From positions 310,001 to 374,000 of the forward strand of contig OZ245760.1 in NCBI GenBank assembly GCA_965227695.1: a stretch of DNA of 64,000 nt. Reading direction: 5' to 3'. The stretch is from UBA1858 sp965227695. GTDB taxonomy: Bacteria; Pseudomonadota; Gammaproteobacteria; UBA4575. The position numbers were made by a program, and so were the translations under genes. A model generated the notes under the pieces. It did no database searches. It was not told the origin of the DNA and worked only from the letters and a program-made list of their open reading frames with translations. Below, piece after piece: positions 27,365 through 35,650 of the stretch; position 1 is the first letter of the stretch; each line of letters begins with the position of its first letter.

Positions 27365-28150
27365 TTGCCAACCACCAAAATCATTTCCCTTAACGCCAAT
27401 GGCATCCGTGCGGCTGCCAGAAAAGGCTTCTTTGACTGGTTAGCTGGACAACACGCGGATGTTGTCTGTCTGCAGGAAACCAGAGCACAAATAGAACAGC
27501 TACAAGCCGATAATATCTACTTTCCGCCTGATTACTATCATTACTATGTTGACGCACAAAAAAAAGGGTACAGCGGCGTGGCCGTTTATACCCGGAAAAA
27601 ACCACAAAAAGTCATCACGCAACTTGGTGTCGAAGAAATTGATATTGAAGGTCGCTATCTGGAAGTCCAATTTGACAAGATTGCTGTCATTTCACTCTAT
27701 GCCCCTTCCGGAACCTCGAGTGATGATCGTCAGCAGGTTAAATACAGATTCATGGATCAATTCATGCATCACCTTAAAGCGCTCAAGCGACGCAAGAGAG
27801 AATATATCATCTGTGGTGACTGGAATATTGCTCATAAAGAAATTGACCTGAAAAACTGGAAAGCCAATAGAAATAATTCCGGCTTTTTACCGGAAGAGCG
27901 GGCCTGGATGGATGACCTGTTCGATAATCACGGGTATATCGATGTGTTCAGGGAAGTAAACCTTCATCCCGATCAGTATACCTGGTGGTCGAACCGCGGC
28001 CAGGCCTGGGCGAAGAATGTTGGCTGGCGAATTGATTACCATATTGCGACACCCGGATTGGCTCAAAATGCCATTTCAGAATCCATTTATAAAGATCAAC
28101 GCTTCTCTGACCATGCTCCGTTGACGATTGAATACAATTTTACACTCTGA
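27365..28150 (+). CDS. Crc-type exonuclease III family protein with intact active site
   Basis: Exonuclease III/AP endonuclease family protein, 261 residues from a TTG start. Its place divergent to pyrE and its sequence blocks (for example KRRKREYI, FLxxERAW and NxGWR) match the Pseudomonas catabolite repression protein Crc. Pseudomonas Crc has lost nuclease residues, while here they are all present: Glu38 (LQETRA), Tyr112, Asp152 and Asn154 (GDWNIAH), Asp224 (WRIDYH), Asp249 and His250 (FSDHAP). It is therefore most likely an active DNA repair nuclease and the orthologue from which Crc arose. A role in Hfq-dependent repression is uncertain. A separate xthA lies at 31.7 kb. Confidence 0.88.
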   Translation: MPTTKIISLNANGIRAAARKGFFDWLAGQHADVVCLQETRAQIEQLQADNIYFPPDYYHYYVDAQKKGYSGVAVYTRKKPQKVITQLGVEEIDIEGRYLEVQFDKIAVISLYAPSGTSSDDRQQVKYRFMDQFMHHLKALKRRKREYIICGDWNIAHKEIDLKNWKANRNNSGFLPEERAWMDDLFDNHGYIDVFREVNLHPDQYTWWSNRGQAWAKNVGWRIDYHIATPGLAQNAISESIYKDQRFSDHAPLTIEYNFTL

Positions 28151-28156
28151 CGATGT

Positions 28157-29509
28157 ATGAACAGCTGGGCCCAGTCATTCATGATTTACCTGCGCCCAAA
28201 AATGCTGGCCATGTTGCTTTTGGGCTTCTCAGCGGGTCTGCCACTCTTACTGGTATTTGGAACACTATCATTCTGGTTACGCAAAGAAGGAATTGAACGA
28301 AGTACGATCGGCTATATCTCCTGGGTGGCGGCAGTCTATGGGCTTAAATTTCTATGGTCACCACTGGTTGACAGACTTCCTATTCCGTTTATAACAGGCG
28401 TGCTGGGACAACGACGAAGCTGGATGTTCATCGCCCAGATGGGTATTTTCACTGGCCTGCTGTTTCTCGGCTCGGTAAACCCGCACGAACAACTTTGGCT
28501 ACTGGTCGTATTGGCACTGACAGTTGCCATCTCGTCCGCCACCCAGGACATCGCCCTTGATGCATGGCGTATTGAATCTGCACCCGATCATGAACAGGGT
28601 GCGATGGCTGGCACCTACCAGCTGGGTTATCGTCTTGGTATGTTGCTCGCGGGAGGGGGTGCATTTTCACTGGCACACTTTTATGGTTGGCACTTCGCCT
28701 ACACCGTGATGGGGCTCAGTATGCTTGTTGGTATTGCCACGACACTACTGGTAAAGGAGCCAGTTAACCATCCTGGGCGCATGGCAGCTTTGGACCAGAC
28801 CGATGTATTGCCATGGATAAATAAAATTCAATTTCTGCCTCAACGCTCAAGAAATATCCTTGTTTGGATGTTTACTGCTGTATGTTGTCCGTTTATTGAG
28901 TTTTTTAAGCGTAATGGGTTGTATGCGATCGTCATTCTGATCTTTATTGCCACATTCAGACTGAGTGACATAACAATGGGCGTCATGGCCGGACCATTTT
29001 ACGCGGATATGGGGTATACCGAATTACAGGTTGGTGTGATTTCCAAGAGTTTTGGCATTGGTATGACAATTTTAGGCGCATTGCTTGGTGGTGTACTCGT
29101 GATGCGCTGGGGCATATTGCGCGTGTTGCTGATCGCGGGTGTTCTGGTTGTTTCCACGAACCTGATTTTTGTTTGGCTTGCCACCCAGGCTCCCAGCAAC
29201 ATACTACTTGCACTGGTAATTACTGCAGATAATCTCAGTGGTGGTATTGCCGGGACTGTATTCATCGCTTATTTATCAAGTTTAACCAGTAAAGCCTATA
29301 CCGCAACACAATATGCACTACTAAGTTCTGTCATGTTACTTCCGGCAAAGTTTTTAGGTGGTTTTTCGGGAGAAGTGGTTGATCAGTTCGGATATATTAA
29401 TTTTTTTCTATATGCAGGCGCGCTCGGAATACCTTCAATCATATTGGCCCTGTACCTAGGAACTCGAAACAGCATCGATCATCTAACGTTTAGACGACCC
29501 AACCAATAG
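28157..29509 (+). CDS. ampG: AmpG-family muropeptide permease
   Basis: Major facilitator protein of 450 residues with about 12 hydrophobic helices, importing anhydro-muropeptides released during wall turnover. The N-terminal pattern GFSAGLPLLLVFGTLSFWL and the SATQDIALDAWRIE motif in the region of the fourth helix are the AmpG hallmarks. The end is close to the DUF4197 gene (10 bases), so the two may be co-transcribed. It starts 6 bases after the Crc-type gene. Peptidoglycan recycling partners (ampD, nagZ) are not in the window. Confidence 0.92.
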   Translation: MNSWAQSFMIYLRPKMLAMLLLGFSAGLPLLLVFGTLSFWLRKEGIERSTIGYISWVAAVYGLKFLWSPLVDRLPIPFITGVLGQRRSWMFIAQMGIFTGLLFLGSVNPHEQLWLLVVLALTVAISSATQDIALDAWRIESAPDHEQGAMAGTYQLGYRLGMLLAGGGAFSLAHFYGWHFAYTVMGLSMLVGIATTLLVKEPVNHPGRMAALDQTDVLPWINKIQFLPQRSRNILVWMFTAVCCPFIEFFKRNGLYAIVILIFIATFRLSDITMGVMAGPFYADMGYTELQVGVISKSFGIGMTILGALLGGVLVMRWGILRVLLIAGVLVVSTNLIFVWLATQAPSNILLALVITADNLSGGIAGTVFIAYLSSLTSKAYTATQYALLSSVMLLPAKFLGGFSGEVVDQFGYINFFLYAGALGIPSIILALYLGTRNSIDHLTFRRPNQ

Positions 29510-29519
29510 GGCAATCGCA

Positions 29520-30266
29520 ATGAATAAAGTTAATCAATTTTCTTACGCTGTCATATCTTTATTGTTAATTTCGCTAGTCTTTTCCCATATCTCACATGCC
29601 AGCTGGCTAGATAAGATAAAAAATGTAATCGGCACAGAAACAGGCAGCTCCAGTCTATCTGCGATGACAGATTATGAAATTGCCACGGCATTAAAAGAGG
29701 CGCTCACAACAGGTTCAGACAATGTCGTCAACCAGCTCAGCGCACCAGGAGGCTTTAACAGTGACGCCAATATTCGTATTCCGCTTCCTGAGTCATTGCA
29801 AACAGTACAGAAAACAATGAATAAATTTGGCATGGGAAGTTCCTTAAACAACCTCGAAATCAAGTTAAACGAAGCGGCTGAAACCGCCACTGATCGAGCC
29901 AAACCTCTTTTCATTGATGCAATTCAGCAGTTGTCCTGGGATGATGTAAAAACAATCCTGAACGGTCCCGACGATGCCGCCACCCGTTATTTTCAGAGCA
30001 AAATGTCAGCCCCACTAGCACAAGAAATGAGGCCCATTGTGGATGCAAGTCTTGATGAAGTGGGTGCAATTAATGCTTATAACAATGCAATGGGACAATA
30101 TCAGTCTTTACCGCTGGTCCCTGATATACAGGCAAACCTGACCGACCATGTTCTGGATAAAGGGATTGAAGGTATTTTTTATTATCTTGCTGTTGAAGAA
30201 AAAGCGATCCGTCAAAACCCTGCAAAACGAACCACTGAACTGATGAGAAAGGTATTTGGCAATTAA
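29520..30266 (+). CDS. DUF4197 protein, exported
   Basis: Protein of 248 residues with a clear N-terminal signal peptide (about residues 1-27, ending SHASW) and the rest matching the DUF4197 family: ALKEALTTGSDNVVNQLS, IPLPESLQTVQ, and the ATRYFQSKMSAPL block. It is probably periplasmic and largely helical. No function is known for the family. It follows ampG closely and ends 15 bases before the convergent L,D-transpeptidase gene. Confidence 0.86.
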   Translation: MNKVNQFSYAVISLLLISLVFSHISHASWLDKIKNVIGTETGSSSLSAMTDYEIATALKEALTTGSDNVVNQLSAPGGFNSDANIRIPLPESLQTVQKTMNKFGMGSSLNNLEIKLNEAAETATDRAKPLFIDAIQQLSWDDVKTILNGPDDAATRYFQSKMSAPLAQEMRPIVDASLDEVGAINAYNNAMGQYQSLPLVPDIQANLTDHVLDKGIEGIFYYLAVEEKAIRQNPAKRTTELMRKVFGN

Positions 30267-30281
30267 TGTATAAATAATCAA

Positions 30282-30866
30282 TCAGGGTTTAATTTCGATG
30301 GGTGTACCATCTTTAACCAGGTCCCATACTTCTATCATGTCCTGATTTTCCAGTGCTATACAGCCCTCTGTCCAGTCTTTGTCAGCAAAGGTTAATCTTA
30401 TCCTTTCTGACCAATCGTTCGGCTGACCATGAATCATAATTTCACCACCAGGGTCTATACCCGCCTCTTTTGCTGATCTCTTCTGGGAAATATTAGGGTA
30501 GGATACATGAATTGATCGGTAAAATTTGCTGTTTGGATTTCGCCAGTCCAGCGTATAGAGTCCTTCCGGCGTTCTGGAGTCTCCTTCCTTTTGTTTTTGC
30601 CCGACCGGCTGTTTACCCAAAGCGATATTATATGATTTGACAAGGTCTGGACCGGCATACAAAAATAATTTGCGTTCGCCTTTTTTTACCAGCACATAAT
30701 CGACCGGGACCAGGCTTTGATTAAGCTCTGTCTCTGATGATGGCGATTCAGTCTTACCGGGTGCAGTTGATGTAATCACGAGTGAACTCGCATTAAATTC
30801 GGCAAAACCATCGCTGGCAAATAGAATGAACATGACTACCAGGCGGGAAAGAGCTATCCATTGCAT
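30282..30866 (-). CDS. L,D-transpeptidase (YkuD) family protein
   Basis: Exported protein of 194 residues: signal peptide of about 22 residues, a short linker, and a YkuD catalytic domain from about residue 55. The active site is visible as the MIHGQPNDW histidine segment followed by DWTEGCIALEN, in which the Cys is the nucleophile. The canonical pattern is S/G-x-GC-hydrophobic-R, and here Ala replaces the common Arg. It is likely to act on peptidoglycan peptides (cross-linking or lipoprotein attachment). It is downstream of the orphan ParA gene on the same strand, 62 bases away. Confidence 0.88.
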   Translation of the reverse strand: MQWIALSRLVVMFILFASDGFAEFNASSLVITSTAPGKTESPSSETELNQSLVPVDYVLVKKGERKLFLYAGPDLVKSYNIALGKQPVGQKQKEGDSRTPEGLYTLDWRNPNSKFYRSIHVSYPNISQKRSAKEAGIDPGGEIMIHGQPNDWSERIRLTFADKDWTEGCIALENQDMIEVWDLVKDGTPIEIKP

Positions 30867-30928
30867 ACACGGTGTGCCTTATCACTCTTTGGGTTTATTC
30901 ATGCTGGCAAACTCCCACTCCCGTCAGA

Positions 30929-31567
30929 TTAAGGTTCGCTGCGTTTGCTTTTTATCCACTTAATGATTGGCGACCACTGTTCCCTGTCCACTGCGGTCGC
31001 GGCAGGTCCCATTTCAAAAATTCCCAGGCCCCTTTCTGCTGCACGTACATAATTCTGGTTATCACGTAACATCGTTAAATAAGGAATTTTCTGTGTACTC
31101 AAGAATTCTTCCAGTTCCCATGCAATGTTAGTGATTTCACGCGCACGATTTGCAACCAGGGCCACTTTTGCTTTCTTTTGTGCAACCGGGGCAGATTTTT
31201 TCAGTTCATCCAGGAAATGTGTCGCGGCTCGCATATCAATGGGCGACGGTAACACGGGAACCAGTATGGTTTCAGCTTTTCTGATAAGTCTGGTTAATTC
31301 AGTGCCATGAACCGCTGCAGGGACATCCATAATGACAATATCGGTGTTTCTTTTGGGTTTCTCCGCTTTTTTATTAAACCCTGCAATGCCAATGATCGGT
31401 GGCTTGGCTGAGGATCTGGCGGCCAGCCAGTCAAGACTGCTGCCCTGTGGGTCATAATCTACAATCGTGACGTTTTTATTTTGATTAGCAAAATAACTCG
31501 CAAGGTTCGTTGCAATGGTGGTTTTACCAGAGCCCCCTTTGGCATTGATAACCATGATATGGCGCAT
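30929..31567 (-). CDS. Orphan ParA/MinD-superfamily ATPase
   Basis: Short ParA-like P-loop ATPase of 212 residues. The deviant Walker A motif NAKGGSGKTTIATNLA (residues 8-23) has the signature first lysine. Other motifs are VDYDPQGSSLDWL (Walker A') and VIMDVPAA (Walker B). It lacks an N-terminal DNA-binding domain, and no ParB-like partner is beside it, unlike the parAB pair at 46-47.6 kb. The size is like plasmid ParF or cargo-positioning ParA proteins. It is preceded by a strong purine-rich ribosome site (AGGGGGG). Its cargo is unknown; neighbours are an L,D-transpeptidase and xthA. Confidence 0.85.
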   Translation of the reverse strand: MRHIMVINAKGGSGKTTIATNLASYFANQNKNVTIVDYDPQGSSLDWLAARSSAKPPIIGIAGFNKKAEKPKRNTDIVIMDVPAAVHGTELTRLIRKAETILVPVLPSPIDMRAATHFLDELKKSAPVAQKKAKVALVANRAREITNIAWELEEFLSTQKIPYLTMLRDNQNYVRAAERGLGIFEMGPAATAVDREQWSPIIKWIKSKRSEP

Positions 31568-31670
31568 GTTCCCCCCCTATGAAGGTGGTGCTGATGAAAT
31601 CAGACAGTGATTCTGAACTATGCGCGTGCAAGTCTCAAGCGACACTAAAATTAAATGTCGTCAATGGTGA

Positions 31671-32432
31671 CTAAAATTCTGCGATTACCGGAGCATGATC
31701 CGATGGTCTCTCCCAGGTTCTTGGCGTAATGTCAATTTCACTGCTTTTACAAGTTCGAACAAGCGTTTTACTTGCCAGTATCAAGTCGATTCTCAATCCA
31801 TGATTACGTCGGAATTTCGCACCGCGATAGTCCCACCAACTATATTTACTCTCCGGTTGTTCAAATTCACGATAGGTATCGCTCAAGCCAAGAGCCAGCA
31901 GGTTCTGAAATGCTTTTCTTTCAGCATCACTACAAAGTATCTTGCCATGCCAAAGCTCGGGATCATGTACGTCGCGGTCATCCGGCGCGATATTAAAATC
32001 TCCAAGGACAACGACTTTTTTATGTTTTTCCAGCTCCTGGCGGACATATGCCGTGACTTTTTCCAGCCAGTCAAGTTTATAGAAATACTTATCACTGCCG
32101 ACTTCCGCACCATTGACGACGTAAAGATTAATTATTCTTACTCCGTTCACCGTCGCTCCAAGAATGCGCCGTTGCGGATCGTCGAGATTATCAATATCCG
32201 TGACTATATCCTTAAATGCCGCTTTAGCTAATATCGCGACACCATTATATGTTTTCTGCCCGGAATATATGACATTATAGCCAGCCTCGACTATTTCAGT
32301 GGTTGGAAAATCTTCATCACGCAATTTTGTCTCCTGGACAGCAAGAATATCAACAGGATTCAGTGTTAGCCATTCCAGCACCTGTGGTAATCGAACGCGT
32401 AGAGAATTTACATTCCAGCTGGCTATCTTCAT
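31671..32432 (-). CDS. xthA: Exodeoxyribonuclease III
   Basis: DNA repair nuclease removing nucleotides at abasic sites and 3' blocks. From the ATG at 32432 (MKIASWNVNSLRVRLP) it has 253 residues, the family length; an upstream in-frame ATG at 32516 lies inside the preceding gene. Catalytic residues: Glu34 in AVQETK, GDFNIAP with Asp and Asn, LRIDLILAS, and the terminal SDHAPV. It starts 4 bases after the SH3-domain gene stop, so the two are probably translated from one mRNA. It is the second ExoIII-family gene in the window. Confidence 0.95.
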   Translation of the reverse strand: MKIASWNVNSLRVRLPQVLEWLTLNPVDILAVQETKLRDEDFPTTEIVEAGYNVIYSGQKTYNGVAILAKAAFKDIVTDIDNLDDPQRRILGATVNGVRIINLYVVNGAEVGSDKYFYKLDWLEKVTAYVRQELEKHKKVVVLGDFNIAPDDRDVHDPELWHGKILCSDAERKAFQNLLALGLSDTYREFEQPESKYSWWDYRGAKFRRNHGLRIDLILASKTLVRTCKSSEIDITPRTWERPSDHAPVIAEF

Positions 32433-32436
32433 AGAA

Positions 32437-33060
32437 CTAGTAGGCAAGTTGGTAACCCCAGAGACGTTTTTTCTCTTTAAATCGCTTGAGTATGTAGGCA
32501 GACAGGAAGCCAACACTGAACGAAATTAAAAACAAAACCAGGATTATCAGATTTATATTGTATTTTTCCGCAAGTGCGTATTTTGCAAGTTCACCGGATT
32601 GTTGTTCAAGTTTATCTTCCAGGTTGCGTCGTGTCGCCGTTAACCTTTCTATTTTACTGGCCAGTGTCGCGACAGTATTCCTGAGTTGATCGTTTTCTTT
32701 TGCTGTCTCACTGTCAAAATTTTTGAGTTTTGACTCTGCCCTGCTTAACTGATTGGCAAGAGTTTCTTTTTCCCTGGTTAAATTAGCAACTTTGTAGGCC
32801 GCGGGGATCTTATCTGTTAAGAACCATGATTGCACCCAACCCGTGCGACCATCACTGGTCTTAACGCGTGTGTAACGCTTGTGTTTTTCAACGATAGTAA
32901 GCTTATCTCCACTCGACAGGTTGGCGATCACTTCTGCGTCAGTTCCAGTTGAAGCACGTAATTTAAGCTTTAGAATATCTGTCACATAAACGGTTTCTGC
33001 CATGCTGTATCCAGGGGTAAGCAGTAACAGTATAAATAAAAATCTTTTTTTAATATCCAT
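32437..33060 (-). CDS. SH3-domain protein with coiled coil and C-terminal anchor (YgiM type)
   Basis: Protein of 207 residues: signal peptide (about 1-21, ending SMAETVYV), a bacterial SH3-like domain (about 23-88, with GWVQSWFLT), a coiled-coil stretch (about 95-160, heptad-like Leu/Lys/Glu), and a transmembrane helix at about 168-190 followed by a basic tail. This is the layout of the SH3-and-anchor family that includes E. coli YgiM. The function is unknown; a cell-wall sensing or binding role is inferred from the SH3 domain. It is the first gene of a probable unit with xthA; a 140-base spacer separates it from gyrB. Confidence 0.87.
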   Translation of the reverse strand: MDIKKRFLFILLLLTPGYSMAETVYVTDILKLKLRASTGTDAEVIANLSSGDKLTIVEKHKRYTRVKTSDGRTGWVQSWFLTDKIPAAYKVANLTREKETLANQLSRAESKLKNFDSETAKENDQLRNTVATLASKIERLTATRRNLEDKLEQQSGELAKYALAEKYNINLIILVLFLISFSVGFLSAYILKRFKEKKRLWGYQLAY

Positions 33061-33200
33061 GTGTTGATCCTCAGTTAGACCAGGTCCAGGCTCAATGAGG
33101 AATGTTTCACACTTTGTGCATGACTTCTATGCTTGCCAACATATCCTTGTATATAAAGGCGACAAGCGACAAAATTTCATGGATCACAGGTTAAATCCTG

Positions 33201-35618
33201 TTAGACATCTATATTTGTCGCTGAAAGCGCATTGCTTTCTATAAATTCACGTCTGGGTTCAACCTGGTCTCCCATTAACGTTGAAAATATCTGATCTGCC
33301 GCAACTGCATCCTCAATATTTACCTGCACCATTAAACGACTTTCGGGATTCATGGTTGTCTCCCATAGTTGATCCGGATTCATTTCACCTAGACCTTTAT
33401 AACGCTGAATAGACTGACCTCGCTTCGCTTCCTCCAATAACCAGTGCATTACGTCACTGAACTGCTCAACCTCTGCACGTCGCTCACCACGTTCAATATA
33501 AGCGCCTTTTTCAATCAACCCGTTGGTATTGCGTGCGACATTTTGTAGTAGTCTGAATTCGGAGCTCTCAAAAAAGTCCTGCGAAAAGATATCATCTGTA
33601 CCCAGACCATGTACGAACTTCTGGATAACCACGCGTTTAATCTCATCACTCCATTCAATTTCAGCAGCATACCGTCTACCAGGCGTTTGTTCTTTATTTA
33701 AGGCTATCAACAGTTGCTCTACCCATTGTTCAATGTCATCCTGGTGAAAGCTGATGACCGTGTCAGAATTGACGTCTGACACTGTGAGTGGAATTTTCAG
33801 CATAGTGGTCAGAACTTCTTCATCATGTGATTGTGCCAGTCTTTTAAGTATCGCGACTGAAGACATGTACTCTTTTGCCAGGGCTTCCAGGGATGCAGCC
33901 TGAATAGGTGGTGAATCAGGATTGATATATAGCTTTGCGTTCTCAATCGCCATCTGTAACAAGTGATTATTCAGTTCAAATTCATCTTTTACATAGGTTT
34001 CCTGTTTACCTTTTTTTATTTTAAAAAGTGGTGGCTGACCAATATAAATATGCTTGTTTTCAATGAGCTCGGGCATTTGACGATAAAAAAACGTCAGCAG
34101 TAAAGTGCGAATATGTGATCCATCTACGTCCGCATCGGTCATAATGATAATACGGTGATAGCGTAATTTATTGAGGTCAAATTCCTCTTTTCCTATACCA
34201 CAGCCAAGTGCTGTAATTAGTGTGGCCACTTCCTGCGAAGAAAGCATCTTATCAAATCTGGCTTTTTCCACATTGAGAATTTTACCTTTCAGCGGAAGGA
34301 TTGCCTGTGTATGTCGGTCTCTTCCCTGTTTGGCTGAACCGCCAGCGGAATCACCCTCCACCAGAAACAGCTCAGATTTAGACGGATCTTTCTCCTGACA
34401 GTCTGCCAATTTACCCGGGAGACCCGCTACATCAAGCGCCCCTTTTCTTCGCGTCATCTCCCTGGCTTTTCTTGCCGCTTCGCGTGCGCGTGCGGAGTCA
34501 ACAATTTTGCTAATAATTGCCTTAGATTCAACAGGGTTTTCTATAAGAAATTCCTGTAATAGCTCGGTGACGACCGACTCAACGATCGGTTTTACTTCGG
34601 ACGAAACCAGTTTGTCTTTGGTTTGTGAAGAAAATTTCGGATCCGGGACTTTGACAGATAGTACGGCCGTAAGACCTTCTCGTGTATCATCTCCAGTTAA
34701 GGCGATTTTATGTTTCTTATTATGGCCCTCTTTTTCCATATAATTATTCACGCTGCGGGTCAGTGCCCCCCTAAAGCCCGCCAGATGGGTTCCGCCATCC
34801 CTTTGTGGAATATTATTAGTAAAACAAAAGATATTTTCCTGATAAGAATCATTCCACTGTAATGCTGCTTCTACCTCGATACCTCCGCGATCTTTTTTTG
34901 CGTACATCACGGTCGGATGTAAAGGTGTTTTTTTGGAGTTAAGGTGACTGACAAATGCGCTAATACCACCATCATAATGAAAAATATCATGTTTTCCGGA
35001 GCGGTGATCTGTCAGTTCGATACTCACACCAGAATTAAGAAAAGACAGTTCACGAATCCGTTTGGCGAGAATGTCATAGTGGAATTCAGTGTATGAAAAG
35101 ACCTCCGCGCTTGGTTTAAACCGGATGCGTGTCCCTGATTTATCCGTATCTCCGATGACTTCCAGCGGTGATTGTGGTTCACCCATTCGGTATTCCTGCT
35201 TGTGAACTTTCCCTGCCCTGAATATTGTCAGTGTGAGTTGCTCTGAGAGTGCATTCACAACCGACACACCCACACCATGTAACCCCCCTGAAACTTTATA
35301 GGAATTATCATCGAATTTACCACCCGCATGTAATACGGTCATAATCACTTCCGCCGCCGATCGATTTTCTTCAGGATGAATATCGGTGGGGATCCCTCGC
35401 CCATCATCAGTGACTGTGATCGAGTTATCTACCTCGATTCCTATCTGAATATTTTTGCAATAGCCCGCCAAAGCTTCATCAATTGAGTTATCGACAACCT
35501 CAAAAACCATGTGATGCAGGCCTGTCCCGTCATCAGTATCACCAATGTACATGCCTGGGCGTTTTCTGACTGCTTCCAGTCCCTTTAATACCTGTATATT
35601 TGAAGAATCGTAACTCAT
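33201..35618 (-). CDS. gyrB: DNA gyrase subunit B
   Basis: ATPase subunit of gyrase, which introduces negative supercoils. From the ATG at 35618 it has 805 residues. The GHKL ATPase shows DNSIDEAL, GRGIPTDIHPE and GGLHGVGVSVVNALS; the transducer domain and the Toprim motifs EGDSAGGSA and DADVDGSHI follow. The C-terminal GLGEMNPDQLWETTM block is typical. A longer in-frame reading from 35693 would run into recF and is rejected. It lies 32 bases after recF, in the order dnaA-dnaN-recF-gyrB, all pointing away from the origin. Confidence 0.98.
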   Translation of the reverse strand: MSYDSSNIQVLKGLEAVRKRPGMYIGDTDDGTGLHHMVFEVVDNSIDEALAGYCKNIQIGIEVDNSITVTDDGRGIPTDIHPEENRSAAEVIMTVLHAGGKFDDNSYKVSGGLHGVGVSVVNALSEQLTLTIFRAGKVHKQEYRMGEPQSPLEVIGDTDKSGTRIRFKPSAEVFSYTEFHYDILAKRIRELSFLNSGVSIELTDHRSGKHDIFHYDGGISAFVSHLNSKKTPLHPTVMYAKKDRGGIEVEAALQWNDSYQENIFCFTNNIPQRDGGTHLAGFRGALTRSVNNYMEKEGHNKKHKIALTGDDTREGLTAVLSVKVPDPKFSSQTKDKLVSSEVKPIVESVVTELLQEFLIENPVESKAIISKIVDSARAREAARKAREMTRRKGALDVAGLPGKLADCQEKDPSKSELFLVEGDSAGGSAKQGRDRHTQAILPLKGKILNVEKARFDKMLSSQEVATLITALGCGIGKEEFDLNKLRYHRIIIMTDADVDGSHIRTLLLTFFYRQMPELIENKHIYIGQPPLFKIKKGKQETYVKDEFELNNHLLQMAIENAKLYINPDSPPIQAASLEALAKEYMSSVAILKRLAQSHDEEVLTTMLKIPLTVSDVNSDTVISFHQDDIEQWVEQLLIALNKEQTPGRRYAAEIEWSDEIKRVVIQKFVHGLGTDDIFSQDFFESSEFRLLQNVARNTNGLIEKGAYIERGERRAEVEQFSDVMHWLLEEAKRGQSIQRYKGLGEMNPDQLWETTMNPESRLMVQVNIEDAVAADQIFSTLMGDQVEPRREFIESNALSATNIDV

Positions 35619-35650
35619 AATAATTTTTTTGCTCTCGCGTAAAGTAAATA

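Noticed and set aside
33101..33112. TGTTTCAC motif upstream of the SH3 gene as a parS half site
   Set aside because: The other half is absent (followed by ACTTTGTG), so it is not a palindrome.
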